Of a stretch of 64,000 nucleotides of DNA, positions 38,801 through 53,800 are shown one piece after another (within the stretch, counting starts at the first letter, position 1; every line of letters begins with the position of its first letter). Origin of the DNA: Galbula dea (lineage: Eukaryota > Chordata > Aves > Piciformes > Galbulidae). The position numbers and the translations under genes are program-made. The notes beneath the pieces are model-generated. The model made no database searches, was not told where the DNA came from, and was given only the letters and a program-made list of their open reading frames with translations. The stretch covers positions 2,834,736 to 2,898,735 of the forward strand of contig VWZX01010081.1 in the NCBI GenBank assembly GCA_013399015.1, read 5' to 3'.

Positions 38801-41800
38801 TGCAATGCACATCTTGGTGGCCTTGCAAGTCAAGCATCACTCCCAGAAAGATGCAGACCACATAGAAAATACATCAGTGGCAGCCCTGAGAATATTCCTG
38901 AGAATAGCTATTATCACCGGTGCAAAACAATCTGGTGTGTATCGCTGAAGAGTTCTTTGCTTGGTTCCTGTTCACATGTAACCTTTCCTACTGTCTTTGG
39001 CTCCACTTTGGCTTGAGGTTGCAGAGCTCATGAGCAGAGGCATCTCAGCTTTACAGAGGCACTGTATCCAGGATACTGTATCTAAGGTCTGATCTTATTT
39101 TCAATAATCCCCTATTTCCCTCCTCCCCCCCACAAAAAAACCCGATAATTCTGAAACTCTGAAAGGAAAAAAACCCAGACTGATAACATCTTTTTCATGA
39201 CATTTATATAATTACTCTCATCAGAAATAATTTTCAGCCTGCTACATGAGATCTAACCTCTGTTCAGTAGCTAGGAAACAAAGGAATAGCAGAAAGCAAC
39301 TGTTCATTCAGTTAAACATTCTGAACTTTGGAGCACGTTCAGGTGCATATAGATTCAGTCAGGAAAGGCAGTTCTTTCTCAAAAGGATAAAATTACCTTT
39401 ATACTTTCCCTTCAGCATTTGCAGGCAGAGACATGACAGACTGAGACACTGGGCTTGTCACCTTTCAATCAAGCAAAACACAAGCTTAAGTAAATTTTAG
39501 AGAGCTCTATTTTCTTATCTTTATCAATATTTTAACAATTTCATATGAAGAAGAAAAGAAAGTGAGATTAATTCACTGTTTGAAATTAAAATCTATTCAA
39601 ATAACTGAATCTGCTCTTTAATTTCCCTGACTCTCTCTCAGAAATGACATTAACTGAATACAGTCATATTCCAGTTTAAGCTTGTTTTTTTTTTAAATAT
39701 AAGATTTCCACTACCCTTGTTCATATAATTTTTTAGCAATACCTTTTGGTTGATTGGTTTTGTCCTTTCTTTGATCCATACTTTCTTAGCAATGTAAATC
39801 TGCCTGTATTTTTCATTTTAAAAATGTTTATTCTTTCCCATCTATCTCACACCAATGACTTTCTGCCTCTTTCTTCCCACCCCTATTGAAGCTTTTACCT
39901 TTTTCCTAAGCATTTCAGGGAGGTCCAGCTCTTCTGAGTCTTTAACTTCACATTTTTAGGATGTTTTTGCAGTAACATATACTGTATGAAAAACACTCAA
40001 AGCTGAAGGTTTTTACTAGGGGTTGTTAACTCACAGTCTTAAATTCAGCTGTGAACATTGAGCCACAGGAGCCTCTATGCAGCCCCAGAGCCTAGTCCAG
40101 CTGCATCCACATGGCATCTTGTTGGGGTCAATCCCCTAGCCCCATCCACTAGAGGCTTGGGACAGAACACTGGTCAGCACTTCTGAACTGCACAACAAAA
40201 TGAATTTGAAGCTTGATAGCTTGGCAGAAAGGACACAGCTAGACAAAGCAGTGTGTGTGCTTGTAATTCTGTTCACATCCTCCCATGAGCTGATCACCTA
40301 ACTTTGTCCTTCTGGAAAAATTTCCTGCAGAAAGACGTGTTGTGAGTAACAGTTTGAGGCAGCTTCCCCTAAAAACAAAAGAGGAAAGGATATAAACAGG
40401 CCCTTCTTTGTATTTTAAGTAACTTGTTTCTTTTTCTTACCTTTTGTTATTTGTCCTGGACAGATGTTAGCATACTGGTTCTTCATTTTACTGGAAGAGC
40501 CTCATACCTTATTCTCTTGGGTTTCCATAATATTTTCTATACTCCTCCAAAAAAGCTACTTAATTTAACCTTTCAAAGCATCTGAACCAGCTTCCTGTTC
40601 TGTTTGAGTCCAGGCCTCTAGAGATGGAAGAACATCACTTTACAGTATTATACATCTTTTTGTTTTTACTTTCTAGGTGTATTTAACAGGAAAAAAGTTT
40701 CAGACTTCATTACTTGTTGAAGCCTACAGAAAGCAGGCTGTATTTTTAGAGCAATGGCATCATTCTGGGCAAAGGGAGGTTATATTGAACAGACTGGAAA
40801 TGATCTACACAGCATGGCAATACAGGCTGGGTGCTCTGTGAGAGTTGGTTTACCTCTGCAGCATAATGATTTCTCATATCTCTTCTGAACTTACTGCAAA
40901 ACTTGGATCAAAAGGCTGTGCTTCATGGGAATGCAAAGCTGTTGGCCTTTGCCAGAGTAATTAATTTCTATTAATCTGAATGCCTAATTTCAATTACATC
41001 TCTCCTGCTGCAAAATATAAAAATAAATAAATAAAACCCCCAAACAAACACATAAAATCAGGTCTCAAGTACTGTAACAAAATGAGTAATAACTACACAA
41101 TTAGTATTTTTTGCACTTGATCTGAAATACATTTTCTTGTTTGTATAGATAATCCAATCACAAGAATATAAAATGTAGCAATTCTCCCTTGTTCAGTGAC
41201 ACTGAAATCTTCTGGTAGACTAAACAATTGTTTTTACATAACATTTTGTGCTGCATCTTTCTTTTGTTTCCTTCTTCCAGACAAACTCCCAAGCCTGGCT
41301 TTGCAACCAATGATAACTCCTGAGCTTGTGCAAGGTCGGGTCCACCTGAAGTGCACTTACAGCCTTCCCTCCTCAAAGCTGCTGCTGCAGTACCGGGTGG
41401 TCTGGTCACATCTGTCTGTCCCTGGCAAGAAAGAGCAGATTCAGCAGGACACCACCCTGCAGTCCTTCTCCTCCATAGAGATGAACGGTGTGAATCTCAG
41501 ACTGGGAGACACGGTAATGCCAAAAAAGAGGTCAAACACTCAGAGGGATCAAATCCTTTCCTTAAATCTTCCTTGTGGTTTTATTAGTGCTGCTCTTCAC
41601 TCATTCTACTGCAGAAAAGAAAAATCTGAAATTGTTTTGCAACAAGATTATTAAATAGCATTTCCCAGATTCTGGATCTGTAATGTTTCTTGGAATTGCA
41701 GTGAACTTACAGAAGCTATCCATTTTACTATTTTCTACAGGTAATTTGAATATCTGCACTTAACATTTCAGCTTGAATGCCATGAAGTTGGTGGTGAGTA

Positions 41801-44800
41801 ATAGGCACATGTGCTGAGCCACTTTTTGCTTAGTACTTTTTATCTCTTGCAGCAGAGAGAATTTGCAGCAGAGGCAGGCTCAGCTCTACTCACTCAGTAA
41901 TTTTTATACCCATGACCAAAGACACAATAACATCTTTTCACAGAAGAGAAGGACAGTACATTTTCAAATAGAGGGAGGTTTATTTTATAGGTTTTTTTCA
42001 TGGTGTTCTGCCTCTCTGATTCCAAATTCTTGGTTCAATAGCATACTGAAAGATAGAGTTCATTACAAAACAATCTGTAAGAAGCGTATTTGATGGCTTA
42101 CATAGCTACATGGACCTAGTTCCAACAAACAACAAAACAAAAGCCAATACAAGATGTGAAAAAAATTGACTTCTGTATGAATTCATGGCCTTTCATGGTA
42201 CAGAAACAAGACTTTTAAAGTTAAATTAGGTTCATAACTTTTATAGGCAGAAAGCCATTAGTGATGCTACAACGAACTGAAAGAATAAACAGGGATAATG
42301 GCCTTGTGTTAAAAAGGAGGTTGGAAATAGTCTTGGCATATTGCAGCTCTTCTTTGAGATATTTAAGATGTTAAAGAAATGTGAATAAGCTTTTTCTGTT
42401 CTTGAAAGGATGAATCATTTATAACAGTAGCACAATCTAGATAGTTTTTTTCTCATTCCTCCTCATAATTATGCCTCCTGAGTTCAGGATCTGACTGATG
42501 CTGCCCTCACTTATAATAGAACATGAGGCAGACAGTTCTGCTGGTTAAAGTCAAGTTTGTGTTATGAGGAGATATTTTCATCCAAATAATTTCACTTGCA
42601 ATCACTTCAAATCTAGTTTTAACAATCCTGAGGGATTCAGAGAAAAATATAGTTCTGTTAACTAGTAGCATCACCAAATCTTTATAAGACCATTTTTTAT
42701 TAGATTAAGCTTTCAGTAAGCCCTTCTTTGTCCTCTGCTGAAACTACATATTTAATTTAGTGGGTTTAGTGAGACTAAAATGGTCTCTTCCTTGCTAGAT
42801 GTTTTTTAAAGGTCTTCATGGTCTATTTGACTAATTATAATTATCCATAAATCATCACTGGTGAAAATCAAGCAGTGAAGCCTCAGCTGAGAATTCAGTT
42901 CTACATAATAAAGACTTTTATAAAGCATCTCACCATGTTTGCCATCCCACTCTGATCAGAGTCACAAAGGGGCAGACTCTCCTTTCACCTCCAGTGGTAT
43001 AAATCTAAAGCAACTTCATAAGGGTTGGTAGGGCTACCCCAAAGGACAGATGATGCCACTAAAGGGAGAGTGAGGACCTGAGGTCCCTGAGGACCAAACT
43101 CTGCTGCTCTGAGGCAGTTTGTACCCTCCACCTGCTCATTAGAGATGCAAGGGAAAGGCTTTTTTCTCAGGCAACTTTAAAGGGAGGGAAAATACTCACT
43201 GATAAAAACCACACTGGAGAGGAGACAATGGATTTGGGACACTTTCCAGTTGTCTTTCCCCTTCTCTGTGAACAGCCCAGTGGCAGCATCCCTGTGGCTG
43301 CAGCTTGCCAAGGTGCCTGGGTGGCATTCAGAGCAGAATTTATATGCTGGGATGCAGAATTCACAGCATTTTGGAAGCTCCTAGATTTTTTTAACCTGCT
43401 CTTCATCTACCTGCACACAGCCTAAATTTGGTCTCAGTCCTTTTGTAGCCTGAAATCTTTTTTTATCTCTTAATAAAATACTACAGTCAAGCAAGAAGAT
43501 TTTTTTTTTTGTAATCACCTTTTGGGTGATAGACATCTATGCTATTTTTCATCTATCAAAAGCCCTCCAGGTAACAGGTTAGCCACTTAATAGAATATCT
43601 ATTGATATATTTTAATACACAGTCAAATCTTAGACAACAGTTGAGATTTACTGGCCATCTTTTCTGAACTTGTATTGACTTAAGCAGCCAGCTATTTTTT
43701 AATAGCTATCACCTGGGCTTTCTCCCCCCACCCCATCTTTGGGCTTCAATTTTCTTATTTCAGACAGCCATATTGGTAGCATAATGTTCACAAAAATATT
43801 GCAGCCTTAAATAAATCTATAACATGCAGCTGTTTCTATATGGACACTGAAAGAAGCCTATTCCATCTGATATGAAAATCCTGGCATTCCTAAGCATTAT
43901 TTATGCAATAGTGACAGAGGTCATTTCATTCCTCAGGGCACAGCCACCTATAAATTCTAGTGGCACACTGTGAGTAATGAGTTATGCTAAGAAAGGTGTT
44001 TAGAAGAAAAACTCTGCAGATCCTGCTCAGCACAGCAGTCCAAAAGTTCATATGGTGAGGAGCAATTGTCACTGTACATAAACTGTGAATCACATTGTAG
44101 AATAAAAATGTTTAAGTAAAATCAGCCTTTCTGAGCTGTGTGCTAGAGGTGGCTGCTTTGCCTGGCACTCTGCAACAGCAGAGGAATATTCCTCTACCAA
44201 AAAAAGACTGTAAATTAGTGCCTCAATGTGTAAAATAACTCATTTCCACTCACAAGGTAAAAGGAGTGAATTTTCCCCTTGCTGAAATACTAACCCTATT
44301 CCAACTACTGGACTTGACAAAATCAACAACAGAGATAGGAAAACCTTCCTGTTTGTAGGTCACACCTGAATTTACCATTTCTTTATCAAACATCAGGTAG
44401 AAAATTAGGAGAATCCCTACAGAAACAAAGCTTTGGGTGGACTTTAACAGAGATTTTTAAAGCAGAAAGGGTCAGAGGGATGATGAATAAAACTCTGCAG
44501 CTGCTAAGACACCTTTCTACTACCCTGGGAAAATTTGTTTTTCACAGTAGATGAATGACCTACAGTCAGCCTCCACATACTCTTTGGTCATTTGGCAACT
44601 GGAAATATATATCTAAGAAGTAGCAAAGTGACTAGAGTTGGACTTCCTGCAGTGTTAGGTCATGCTGGTGCACCAGCTCCCTCCGTTCTGCAGCCAACAG
44701 CCCATCACAGGCAGCAATTTTTGTTGAAAGGCTTTAAGGTCTAGCTTAACTAATTAACTCAAAGTCAGATTCTCCCTTCTTTCCCCTTCCTGATAACCCT

Positions 44801-47800
44801 TCTGGAAAGCTTTCCCAGAGACTTTGTTCCTACCCCTTTCTGCAAATACCTACAGCCAGATCATTTCTTCAACCTAATGAGAACTACCTTTTTTTTTTCC
44901 CTCCAGTTTCCCTAGAAATGCCATCCTTCAGCTTTGCTCATCCTTTGCTCTTTTCATCAGGGCTGTAAACCACATCTTACACTCCCCAGCTCCCACCAGA
45001 GTAACTCCTCAAGGCTTTTTTAACCTCAGCCCATTAGTGTTTAATAGAGCAGACAACAGCAGCTTGGAGACCTTGATAACCATCCTGAGACACCCTTTCA
45101 CCTGGCATGATCGATTCCCTGCCCAACCCTTCACCTGCAAGCCATGAGTGTGGCAGAAAAACCTTTACCCTTGCAGCCCCAACCTGTCTTTTGACATGAG
45201 TGATGTAGCTAGGAGGTTAAATCAGATCCTGGAGTTAAGAGAGTTAATCACCCACAGCTTGGGCACTTTCTATGCAGAATTCATTGCCCAGTGAATGGGA
45301 AGAAGTAGGTATCCCTAAATGGTACCTTGTGTTGGAAAGTGAGCTTCATGCAGGTGCTCAACATAAATTACTGACCAGAGCAGCACTCCTGATTTCCCAC
45401 ATCTCTCAGGAGATTGGATATCCACATCAGGAAAGTGCCTCCACCTACTTTTTAATCCAGAACATAAACTCCTACTCAGATGTTCCTGGCTATATGTAGT
45501 CTTTGAAAGATCCCTGCTAGGAAAAGTAAATATTTGAACTCTGAACTATTGTTCAAAAACTACTGTGGGGTCTCTGGCACTACCACACAGGTCAAGTTCT
45601 TGCCAGAAATATTGGCAATGGGTAGTTGGTCCTCCCAGCTATGAGTTAAAGGTATGTTCTGTCCTTCCAAAGAGAACATCCCACCCTCAGGGCATAATGC
45701 TGCACTATGAGAGGAAGCAGGGACCAGTATGTGTGTTTATTTTCCATGGTGACTATTTGGGTAAAACAGATAAGCAGCCCTGATGGACAGACCCAAACCT
45801 CACAGTCACATCTGCAAGCTCTCCCTATTTTAAGGCCAAGTACAGTTGTCCATGGGACACTGTTGGGATGGGTGGTGGCACCATTTCTGCCTTGAGAAAC
45901 ATATAACTGAGACTGGCCTTTCTGAGAGCTCCCAAAATTACCTGGCAAAGCTAGAAGCCACCAGAGGTACTTCAAAGGCTAAGCAGGGATAGGGTTTAAT
46001 TGCAAAACAAGTATCTCCTGTTTCACCTTTGGGAACCCAACCCCTTATCTGAGCATGGCTGGGAGAGGCTGATGAAACTGGAGGCATGGCTAAGCTGGAT
46101 GTGCCAGAAAGCATTCTCTTCCAACACCCCACTTCTGTACATGCTGCTTTTGAAGATGGCAACAAATGTAAATGCAACTTTCTTTGAGCTTTTCTGTCCC
46201 TGCCCTGGCCTTACATCTCTCACTGCATGCTCAAGCTGCTGCAGATGATCCCCATGCTACATTCAGAAGTAATTAGTGGGACAGAAAAGGGCAAAACTGC
46301 AGGCATTTTTATGTTCAAAATCAGTATAAACAACTGATCTGGGGAAGCTTTGGATTCTGAGAACTTTGAAAAGCAAAAAACAAAACCAAAGTATTTTGAT
46401 GTGCAAGTTGTTAGAGGAAAAATTGGTGGAGATGGTGACAGATCCTAGGATTAAAATAGTCTCTCAAATTGTTTCCTGAACAACATCAAATTAGTGATTG
46501 AATTCTGCTTTTAGCTGCTCACAGGGTGGCAAAAGTGGCAAAGTGAGCAGGAATCTGTCTGAATCCATGTAAAGGTGGAAATCTGCTCCAACACCCAGGA
46601 AAAGAGAAAATTGTTATCTACCAGGGTGGTTTTTGATCAGAATTTTGTGCCCTAAAGTAGTTTTCCACCCTATGGGAACATCTGCCAGCTCATGGGGGAA
46701 AGAGAGCAGCCCACACCTAGAAGCACTTTGGTCATTGTGTCCAAAGCCTTCCTTACTTTTCTGCCCCTTTAAAAGGGGTGATGAAAAAATATAATTTGAT
46801 TTTTTTTTTGTCTGCCTAACCTGTCACAGCCATCATCACACTGTTGTCAGTGAGGCTTTTATCTCTATGCTTTAAAAACCTTACATCCTGAGATGGGGGG
46901 GTGGTGGTAGAAGGTTGATTACTGAACTGGAGAAAAAGAGCTAGTATTTAGCTGAAGGCAAAAAAAAAACCCCTCTCTTCTCAGAATGACTATCATCATA
47001 ATGATATGACAAACTGTCAACCTGTAGCTCAGTAGCCAATGAACATATCTGCTGATTGAAGTGAAGTGTGCACCTAACAAGGTAAAGGCACTAGAAGGAG
47101 AGGAAAGATACAAAAGACAGAAATAAAATGTAACTTATGAGGGCTCTCCATACATTTAGAACTTGCAGAGTTTGTGTTAATCTTCCAAAGTGCTGAAGAC
47201 AGAAGTGGAATGGACTGGCAGCCTAAGAATATCTCAGTGTATTGCTATGGAGTAATTGTTTATTTAAAGTGTTCAGTGCTTTATCAATAAAATATACCTC
47301 TAAAATATATATGTGAGAAAATACAATGCTCATGGGGAATGAGGCTGGGTTCTGACAGTTCCCAGGATGTCACTTTAGGGAAGATCACTGGGAGATGCCT
47401 CTGCTACAGCTGGGCATCCTCATGTGTGACCCTGCTGCTGCCTCTCAACACACTCCCTCCTTGGCAGGAATGCTCCATGGGATGTTCAAGGCCAGGTTGG
47501 ATGTGGCCCTGGGCAACCTGGTCTAGTGATTGGCATCCCTGCCCATGGCAGGGGGGTTGGAACTAGATGATCTTTAAGGTCCCTTCCAACCTCAGCCATT
47601 CTATGATCCTATGATTCTATGATGTGATGGGAGGGAAGTCTCCATGTGAACATTTCTGGTAAAAAGCATTGAAGCCAACAGTGCAAACAACCCAGCAAGT
47701 GTCAATATGGTATCTGCAATGCAGGTGCATTGGATTAGTTCAATGAGCTCTGCAAGGAGATCAGGATATTTTATTTGCTTCTTAATAGGGGGAACATAGG

Positions 47801-50800
47801 TTATCTGAACCTCTTCTCTGTTGGCATCACCTTGTCACATTCCAATTTTGCAGGCTCAGCCTGTGGCAGTTGTAGGAGGAGCAGCAGGAGAAAGATCAAT
47901 GCTTGTCTTCTGCTTTCCCAGCAGCAGAACTTTTTAAAAGCTCTGTAAACTGAACATGAATCTTCAAGGCATGCTTGGAGACAACAAATGTCTAATGATA
48001 ACAGGGACTTATTACCTTGAGGAGACAATGACTTGTTCTCCTTTGGAGGCAAACTGGCTAACTATGAAGTATCTGAGGAATTTTAACTGTAACATATCTC
48101 TGTGAGACTCATGTCTTTGACCCCAGTACACCAGAAGGACATCAAGGGTTCCACCTCATTAGTGGAACAAACCCCATCATTTTCACTGAGCCATCAGCAA
48201 AAGAGTGAGAAACTTTTTGAAGGTAACAATAACCTAAGAGGTATAAACCTGGGACTGAGCTGGACTAGAAATAACCCCCTTGAAGAGCACCAGAAACACT
48301 TGGTTTTGCCCAGACATGTCCAAATGACTAATGGGGTATTCTCATCATGCACAAATGAGTTAGGAAAGAGGATTCTTCTGTTTGGAGGAAAATCATGACA
48401 TGATGGTAATGAAGAGGGATTTTTAGGGTGGTGTGGCATTACTAAAAGAGATACTCCAGAGTGGTATGCAACTTATGTCCACCTGACCATATGAATATGG
48501 GAATATTCTGGGTTTGAGCTTGTTTTACTGCTACTGGTCATGGGGGTCATGTCTGAGCAGGCAGGTGAGAATGAGCAAGAGCAAGATGGGTGGTGGGTGG
48601 TACTGGAAAAATCCATCTAAAGGAGTTTATTGCAATGGAAAATAGATTAGATTAGTCCCATTTCTTCTCATGGGTTACTCCAGGCTTAAAAAAGGCAGTA
48701 GCTATAAATATGCCATCTGACTATTTGGAATTGATTTAGCATGTCACAATCTGTTACTCCATTTCCAAGGAGAGGAAAAAAAAACCCCAAACTTCAGAAG
48801 TACAGATTCAGAGCCTATTGTTGTTTGCTTTAAGCAAAATTTCTGTAGTTGAATCTTATGGTCCTAGAAATTATGTTAGCAGTTTGGGTTTTCTGAAACC
48901 AATGAAACATTAAGATGGCAGATGGTGTGCAGGCTCAGCAGGGATAAAGGTTGTGTGACTGTGCTAGGAATAAAACATAAATGGACTGGTACATTGTGTT
49001 TGGTGGAGTGTTTTGGTGTAGGGTTTTTGGCTTTGTTTATTTCTTTTATTTTATGTTACTTTATTTTACAACATAGACCCTGTAGGCACATCTGCATTAT
49101 CTTTTACAATGCAAGAAGGAAAAAAAAAGGAGCTTCTTATATTGCTGACACAGTTTCTGAGACTGGATGACTGTCAAACTAATTAAAACACAAAAACCTG
49201 CTTACAAACATGGTATACAGAGAGGATATTTGAACCAGTGGACAGGCTAAAGTCTGGAATCCCAAGGGCTAATGTCCTAATCCTGACAGTAACATCTATT
49301 AACAGTGTAACTGTCCCTAACTGAGTTAATATCACTAATGAAGGTGCTTGAAAAACTGCAGAAGAAAACATATAGTAAGCATCCAGTGTTATTAACTGTT
49401 GAGACAGAAGCCATGTTTCTTTGCTTAGCAAATGCATCAAAAATGCTTCCAAATCTCAAGCTTTATGCATAAACATTTTTAAAGCCTAAAACCCTGAAAT
49501 ATCAGTGTTCAGACACTGGAAACAAAAGCCTAACAACTGATCAGCAGGAAGATGCATATGAGTTTACTTCAAGAAAAGTTCTAGCATGTGCTGTTTGTTT
49601 ATTACAGGTCTTTTGTACTGTCACTGCTTTTACAAGGGACACTTCTGAGCAGCAGTCATTGCCTGAGGAGAGCAAAGGTTTCTATGCAGGCATTAAGGTA
49701 ATGCTGTTGGTCCTGATTTACTGACCTGGAATATCCTAGGGAATATTTTTACATTATCTGACACCCTCTGGAAAACAAGACACAGAAACATAAGCCCTAA
49801 TCATTATATCCAGCACTGCTTTTATGTTCACTTTGGGAAAGTGTCTTAATAAATAAGATGGCTTTCAATCTGTTTGTAAAACATCCTAAAGCACCCATCA
49901 GCACCATGTGCAGGTATTGACACTAATGCACCATAAAGCATGTGCAAAACTGCATCTTCTAGTAAATGCACCCCAAAGTACTCTGCTGGTTGTGTGCAAT
50001 GGGAAGACACACCTACAGGGATGCAGAATTTCATTTTAACCAAACCAGAACCAAGTGAAGACAAAAAAGAAGGTTTATCCATCAGCTTCTTATGGTCAAG
50101 CACTACACAACCTAAATTGCTGAAGATAAATTCACACTGAGTGCAAAAGCCAGATGATCCCCAGAGGTCCCTTCCAAGCCCTGCCATGCTGGGGTTCTGT
50201 ATTTCTCTTAGTGCATTAGAATATGAGCTCCTTTTAGCCAAGGCTATTAAAGACAGACAAATTCTATGGTATCATGCTATTTTCAAGTTCATAAAAGCCT
50301 GTTTAGAGATTAGGAGATGAGCAGCAATTAGTCACTATATATGACATCTGCAAACATTTTCTTAATTGCCAAGAATATTAAAGTATTTTAACACCATTTT
50401 CATTTACACAGTTGAAGATCATTATTACCAAGATTATTGTTATTATGAGGATTATTACAAAGATTATTGTTATTTTACAAGCAATTATGTACTTTATAAT
50501 TGATTAAAAACACTCAGAATTTCCCAAATGTCAGTATTGCCTAATTAATCTGTCAAAGAGGTCTAAAAATTATTTTCTTTTCCCCAGTTTTTACCAGAAT
50601 CACTAGAAATTGCAGAGGATGGCAAAGAGCATGTTCTGACCATTCTGAGCACTGTACCCATTGCCTGTCCTGGGCAGGAGGATTTCTGCAAAATCACTTT
50701 GCAGCTAAGTACTGAGGATTTGGGTAAGAGTTTTACATATTAGCATCAAAACAATGGGATTCTTTTTTTTCCTGTGTTTATGTTCCAATGAATTCTGATA

Positions 50801-53800
50801 GAAATTACAAGATGTAAATAACAACAAAGGGCAGAAGCCATAAAATCAACAACCTAGGCCATGCCTTTGTTTGCAAAATAGAATAGATGATAATATCACC
50901 CAGCTTTTTGAGGAAAACAAAAACTCTGACTAGCAATAACCAACCTGAAAGGCAGCCCATTGAGATTTATAGATGAAATAACTATGAGCAGAAGAACTTA
51001 TTTTAAATTCTAGGAGTATAAAATTCCATTTTAAGTTTTTGTAGCAGCAATGGTCTTGGGTAGAATAATTTCATTAATTATCAATAAGAAGCTCACCTGC
51101 AGATTTATTATTCAGTAAATGTGTACTGAAGGCTTTTTTCTTTCTTTTGCTGGCTTACAGGTATTGTCTAACTTAATATAGAAGACAAAAATCATTCTTA
51201 TGCTGATATATTCTTCTCTTTCTAAAAGTTTGGGGTTTTTTACTTGAAAACATTGACAATGTCACTTAGAAAATTCCTGCCCTTTTAATTAATAAATGCT
51301 TTCCTCAGGTTAATCTGGTGGGATATGATGCCTAACCAAGGGAGGCTTATACACACATTTACTTTCCATTTGAACTAATTAAAACACCCAACTCTTTTGT
51401 CTAACAAAGCATTTGCTTCTCCTCCATAGGTGACTCAATGAGAACAACCTTTAGAGATAAGATTGCAGACCCAGTTTCTCTGCCCACAAAAAGACAGCTC
51501 AAAACATTTTGGCAAACACCAGATAGTTCCTGATATTTTTCCCTTTCTATATCCCTCTCCCTTCTCTCCTTATCATCAGCCAAGTGCTTACACAGAAGAA
51601 AATACTTCAAATGGTATCATAACACAATGTTCTTAAACTGAACAGCACCTTATGGTTCCAGCAGCTGTGTTGGCTCTCGTACACAGGGTACTTTGCATTT
51701 CTCCATGGCTCAGTGCTGCTCTTGGCTTAGAGTATCTGTCAGTCCATCAGGCAAACATCCACTGAGCTCATGGGAACAGATTTTGTTAGATACTGAGGTA
51801 GCTAAGAGCAGAGGGTGGTGTGTGGTGGGACATCCCCACAGACCCCAAGCAACTTAGACACTTACCGTCCATGAGGATCAAATGGGAATTTAGTCACATG
51901 AACTCTCAAGGTCATTTTTATAACTCACAGTTTCTTAGGTCATGGTAAAGCCTTTCAAAATCTCACTGAAAATGAATGTATGGTCCAGGAGATCTCAAGT
52001 GGGAGATGTTGAACTTGATAGATTGGCCCGAGACTGAGGCTGACCCCTTGCCAAGGTCATCTCCAGTCCCACAACATGCATTTGACTGGAAGAAAAAGGG
52101 GAGACAAGACTTTCAGAAGCAGCTTTATTATCAAGTTGTCAATGGGCTTGATGTGTTGGTGCCAAGAGGTGCCAGGATGGAGGCACAACTCAACCAATTA
52201 ACTAATCTTTGAAGGAAGTTGTCACTGAAGTGGAAAATTTCAACTAGCTTTAATCAACTCATTTCTGCAGCTTAAACTAATAACAAGCTCTAGCCCTTGG
52301 TTGCTCCTTTCTGAGGCTATTTCCTTGGATGACACTTGGGCTGTTTATGATGAATTGAGTTATCTCTATATACACTTAAGGGTGAGTATCTGCTGCTGGG
52401 TGTTTGCATAACAAAGTGTTTGTTTGGTGCCTTTATTGTCTTTAGGGTCTGTTAGTTTATCTGGAGGAACACTGTGGGTTTCTGATAAACACAGAGTTGG
52501 CCACAATGCTAGAAATCAAAAGTAAAAGCCATTTTAGCTGAGATTCCTTTATACCAAATAAATGAACTGACAAGCTCTTTGTCTGGCTGAAGCCATATAA
52601 CAGCACTGTTGTGCTAATTATGTAGGGAATAAGTGATAAGAAAGCTAATTACAGGCACAGAAATATCTCTCTAAGTTCAGACAATATCCTAATGAATGCC
52701 AAGGCACAGCAGAGCCACTGGAGTTCAGCTTCTGTTAAGTTTATCATTACTATTTTGACAAGATGGTTTTCTTTGATTTTAAACTTCTGTTCTGGGTTGT
52801 GAGCACAGCTCATGAGGCTGTAATGGCAATAACTATTCCTCATGGAAACCTCCAATGTAATTGAATCAAGAACCTTGAAAATGAGCCAGGAAAAGATGTC
52901 AGGCAGTCTTTAAGGATTTGATATGAGAGATAATGTGCTATTAATATTTGCAGGTTTTTAGTTCAGTTCCTATAGAACTCTTACAGGGTTAATTTAAATG
53001 ATATTTTATGAATCTTCTCCATAAGGAATAAAACATTGATTATTTGATCACATTAGAAATAACATCTTAAAAAACTAGTATGCCATCTCCTACAAATTAT
53101 TAAGCAACACTACAAATAGGAAAAAATTATATGGAAATCAGTTTTCATATCAAATTAATTACATTACTACCATTTCTAGAACTTACTTCTTACCAGCTGA
53201 TAATTAATGGTTTGGGACAGGAAATCAAATGCCCAACACAAATGTTGGCCATCCTGAAGTCAGCAGTGAGATTCTGACTAGCTTCAGTAGGGCAATGATT
53301 CCATTTCTTACCCACCAAAGGATTCATGAAGGGTTGGGTAACTTCCTGAGGAGCAGATACACACCATGTCAAATGCAGACTAGATGGCTCAGAACTAAAT
53401 TCTATCATGATTCAGTATTAGTAAATGAAAAACACACCTGTGGAAATAAAAATCCAGGTTTGTTCTTTACCTGAGACCTCAGCCTGAAGGGTCAGGACCA
53501 AAGAGAATTGGATACTACCAGTCTTGCTGCTAAAAGAGGTCCCTTTAGGAAAGATATGATGTGCAAAGGCAGAACTGCAGGAATGACTTGGGTTGCCATT
53601 GCCATATTGATTTTGTCACTGACCATCAATTCCCCACCCATCACAGATACTTACATAGCCAGTATCATTACCTTTCCATATTTTTGTTGTGAATTCATCT
53701 TTACAATGCCTCTGTAAAAGGCAAAAATAAAACTACCATCATTTTACAGACTGGAGATTAAAGCACCATAACCTAGCTGAGCCAAAAATACAAATCTGTT

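Larger units (their letters stand above)
49698..50587 (+). other. VWDE: VWDE intron (0.9 kb)
   Basis: Phase-0 intron, donor GTAATG, acceptor CCCCAG. Holds a 51-base CR1 tail scrap at 50151-50201 and an AT-rich imperfect 30-base tandem repeat at 50414-50475. Confidence 0.85.

Noticed and set aside
38418..38861. 147-codon open frame on the minus strand
   Set aside because: It lies antisense to the D8C exon of VWDE; its openness follows from the real exon on the other strand.
41196..41654. 152-codon + strand frame starting upstream of the exon at 41281
   Set aside because: Only 41281-41513 matches VWDE; the upstream and downstream parts are intron read-through beyond a clear acceptor and donor.
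49846..50241. 131-codon open frame on the minus strand
   Set aside because: Runs through a VWDE intron and over a CR1 tail scrap; no domain signature.
51976..52212. Possible CR1 3' end (GGAGATGTTGAACTTGATAGATTGG)
   Set aside because: A few words resemble CR1, but the order of blocks and the octamer tail are missing.
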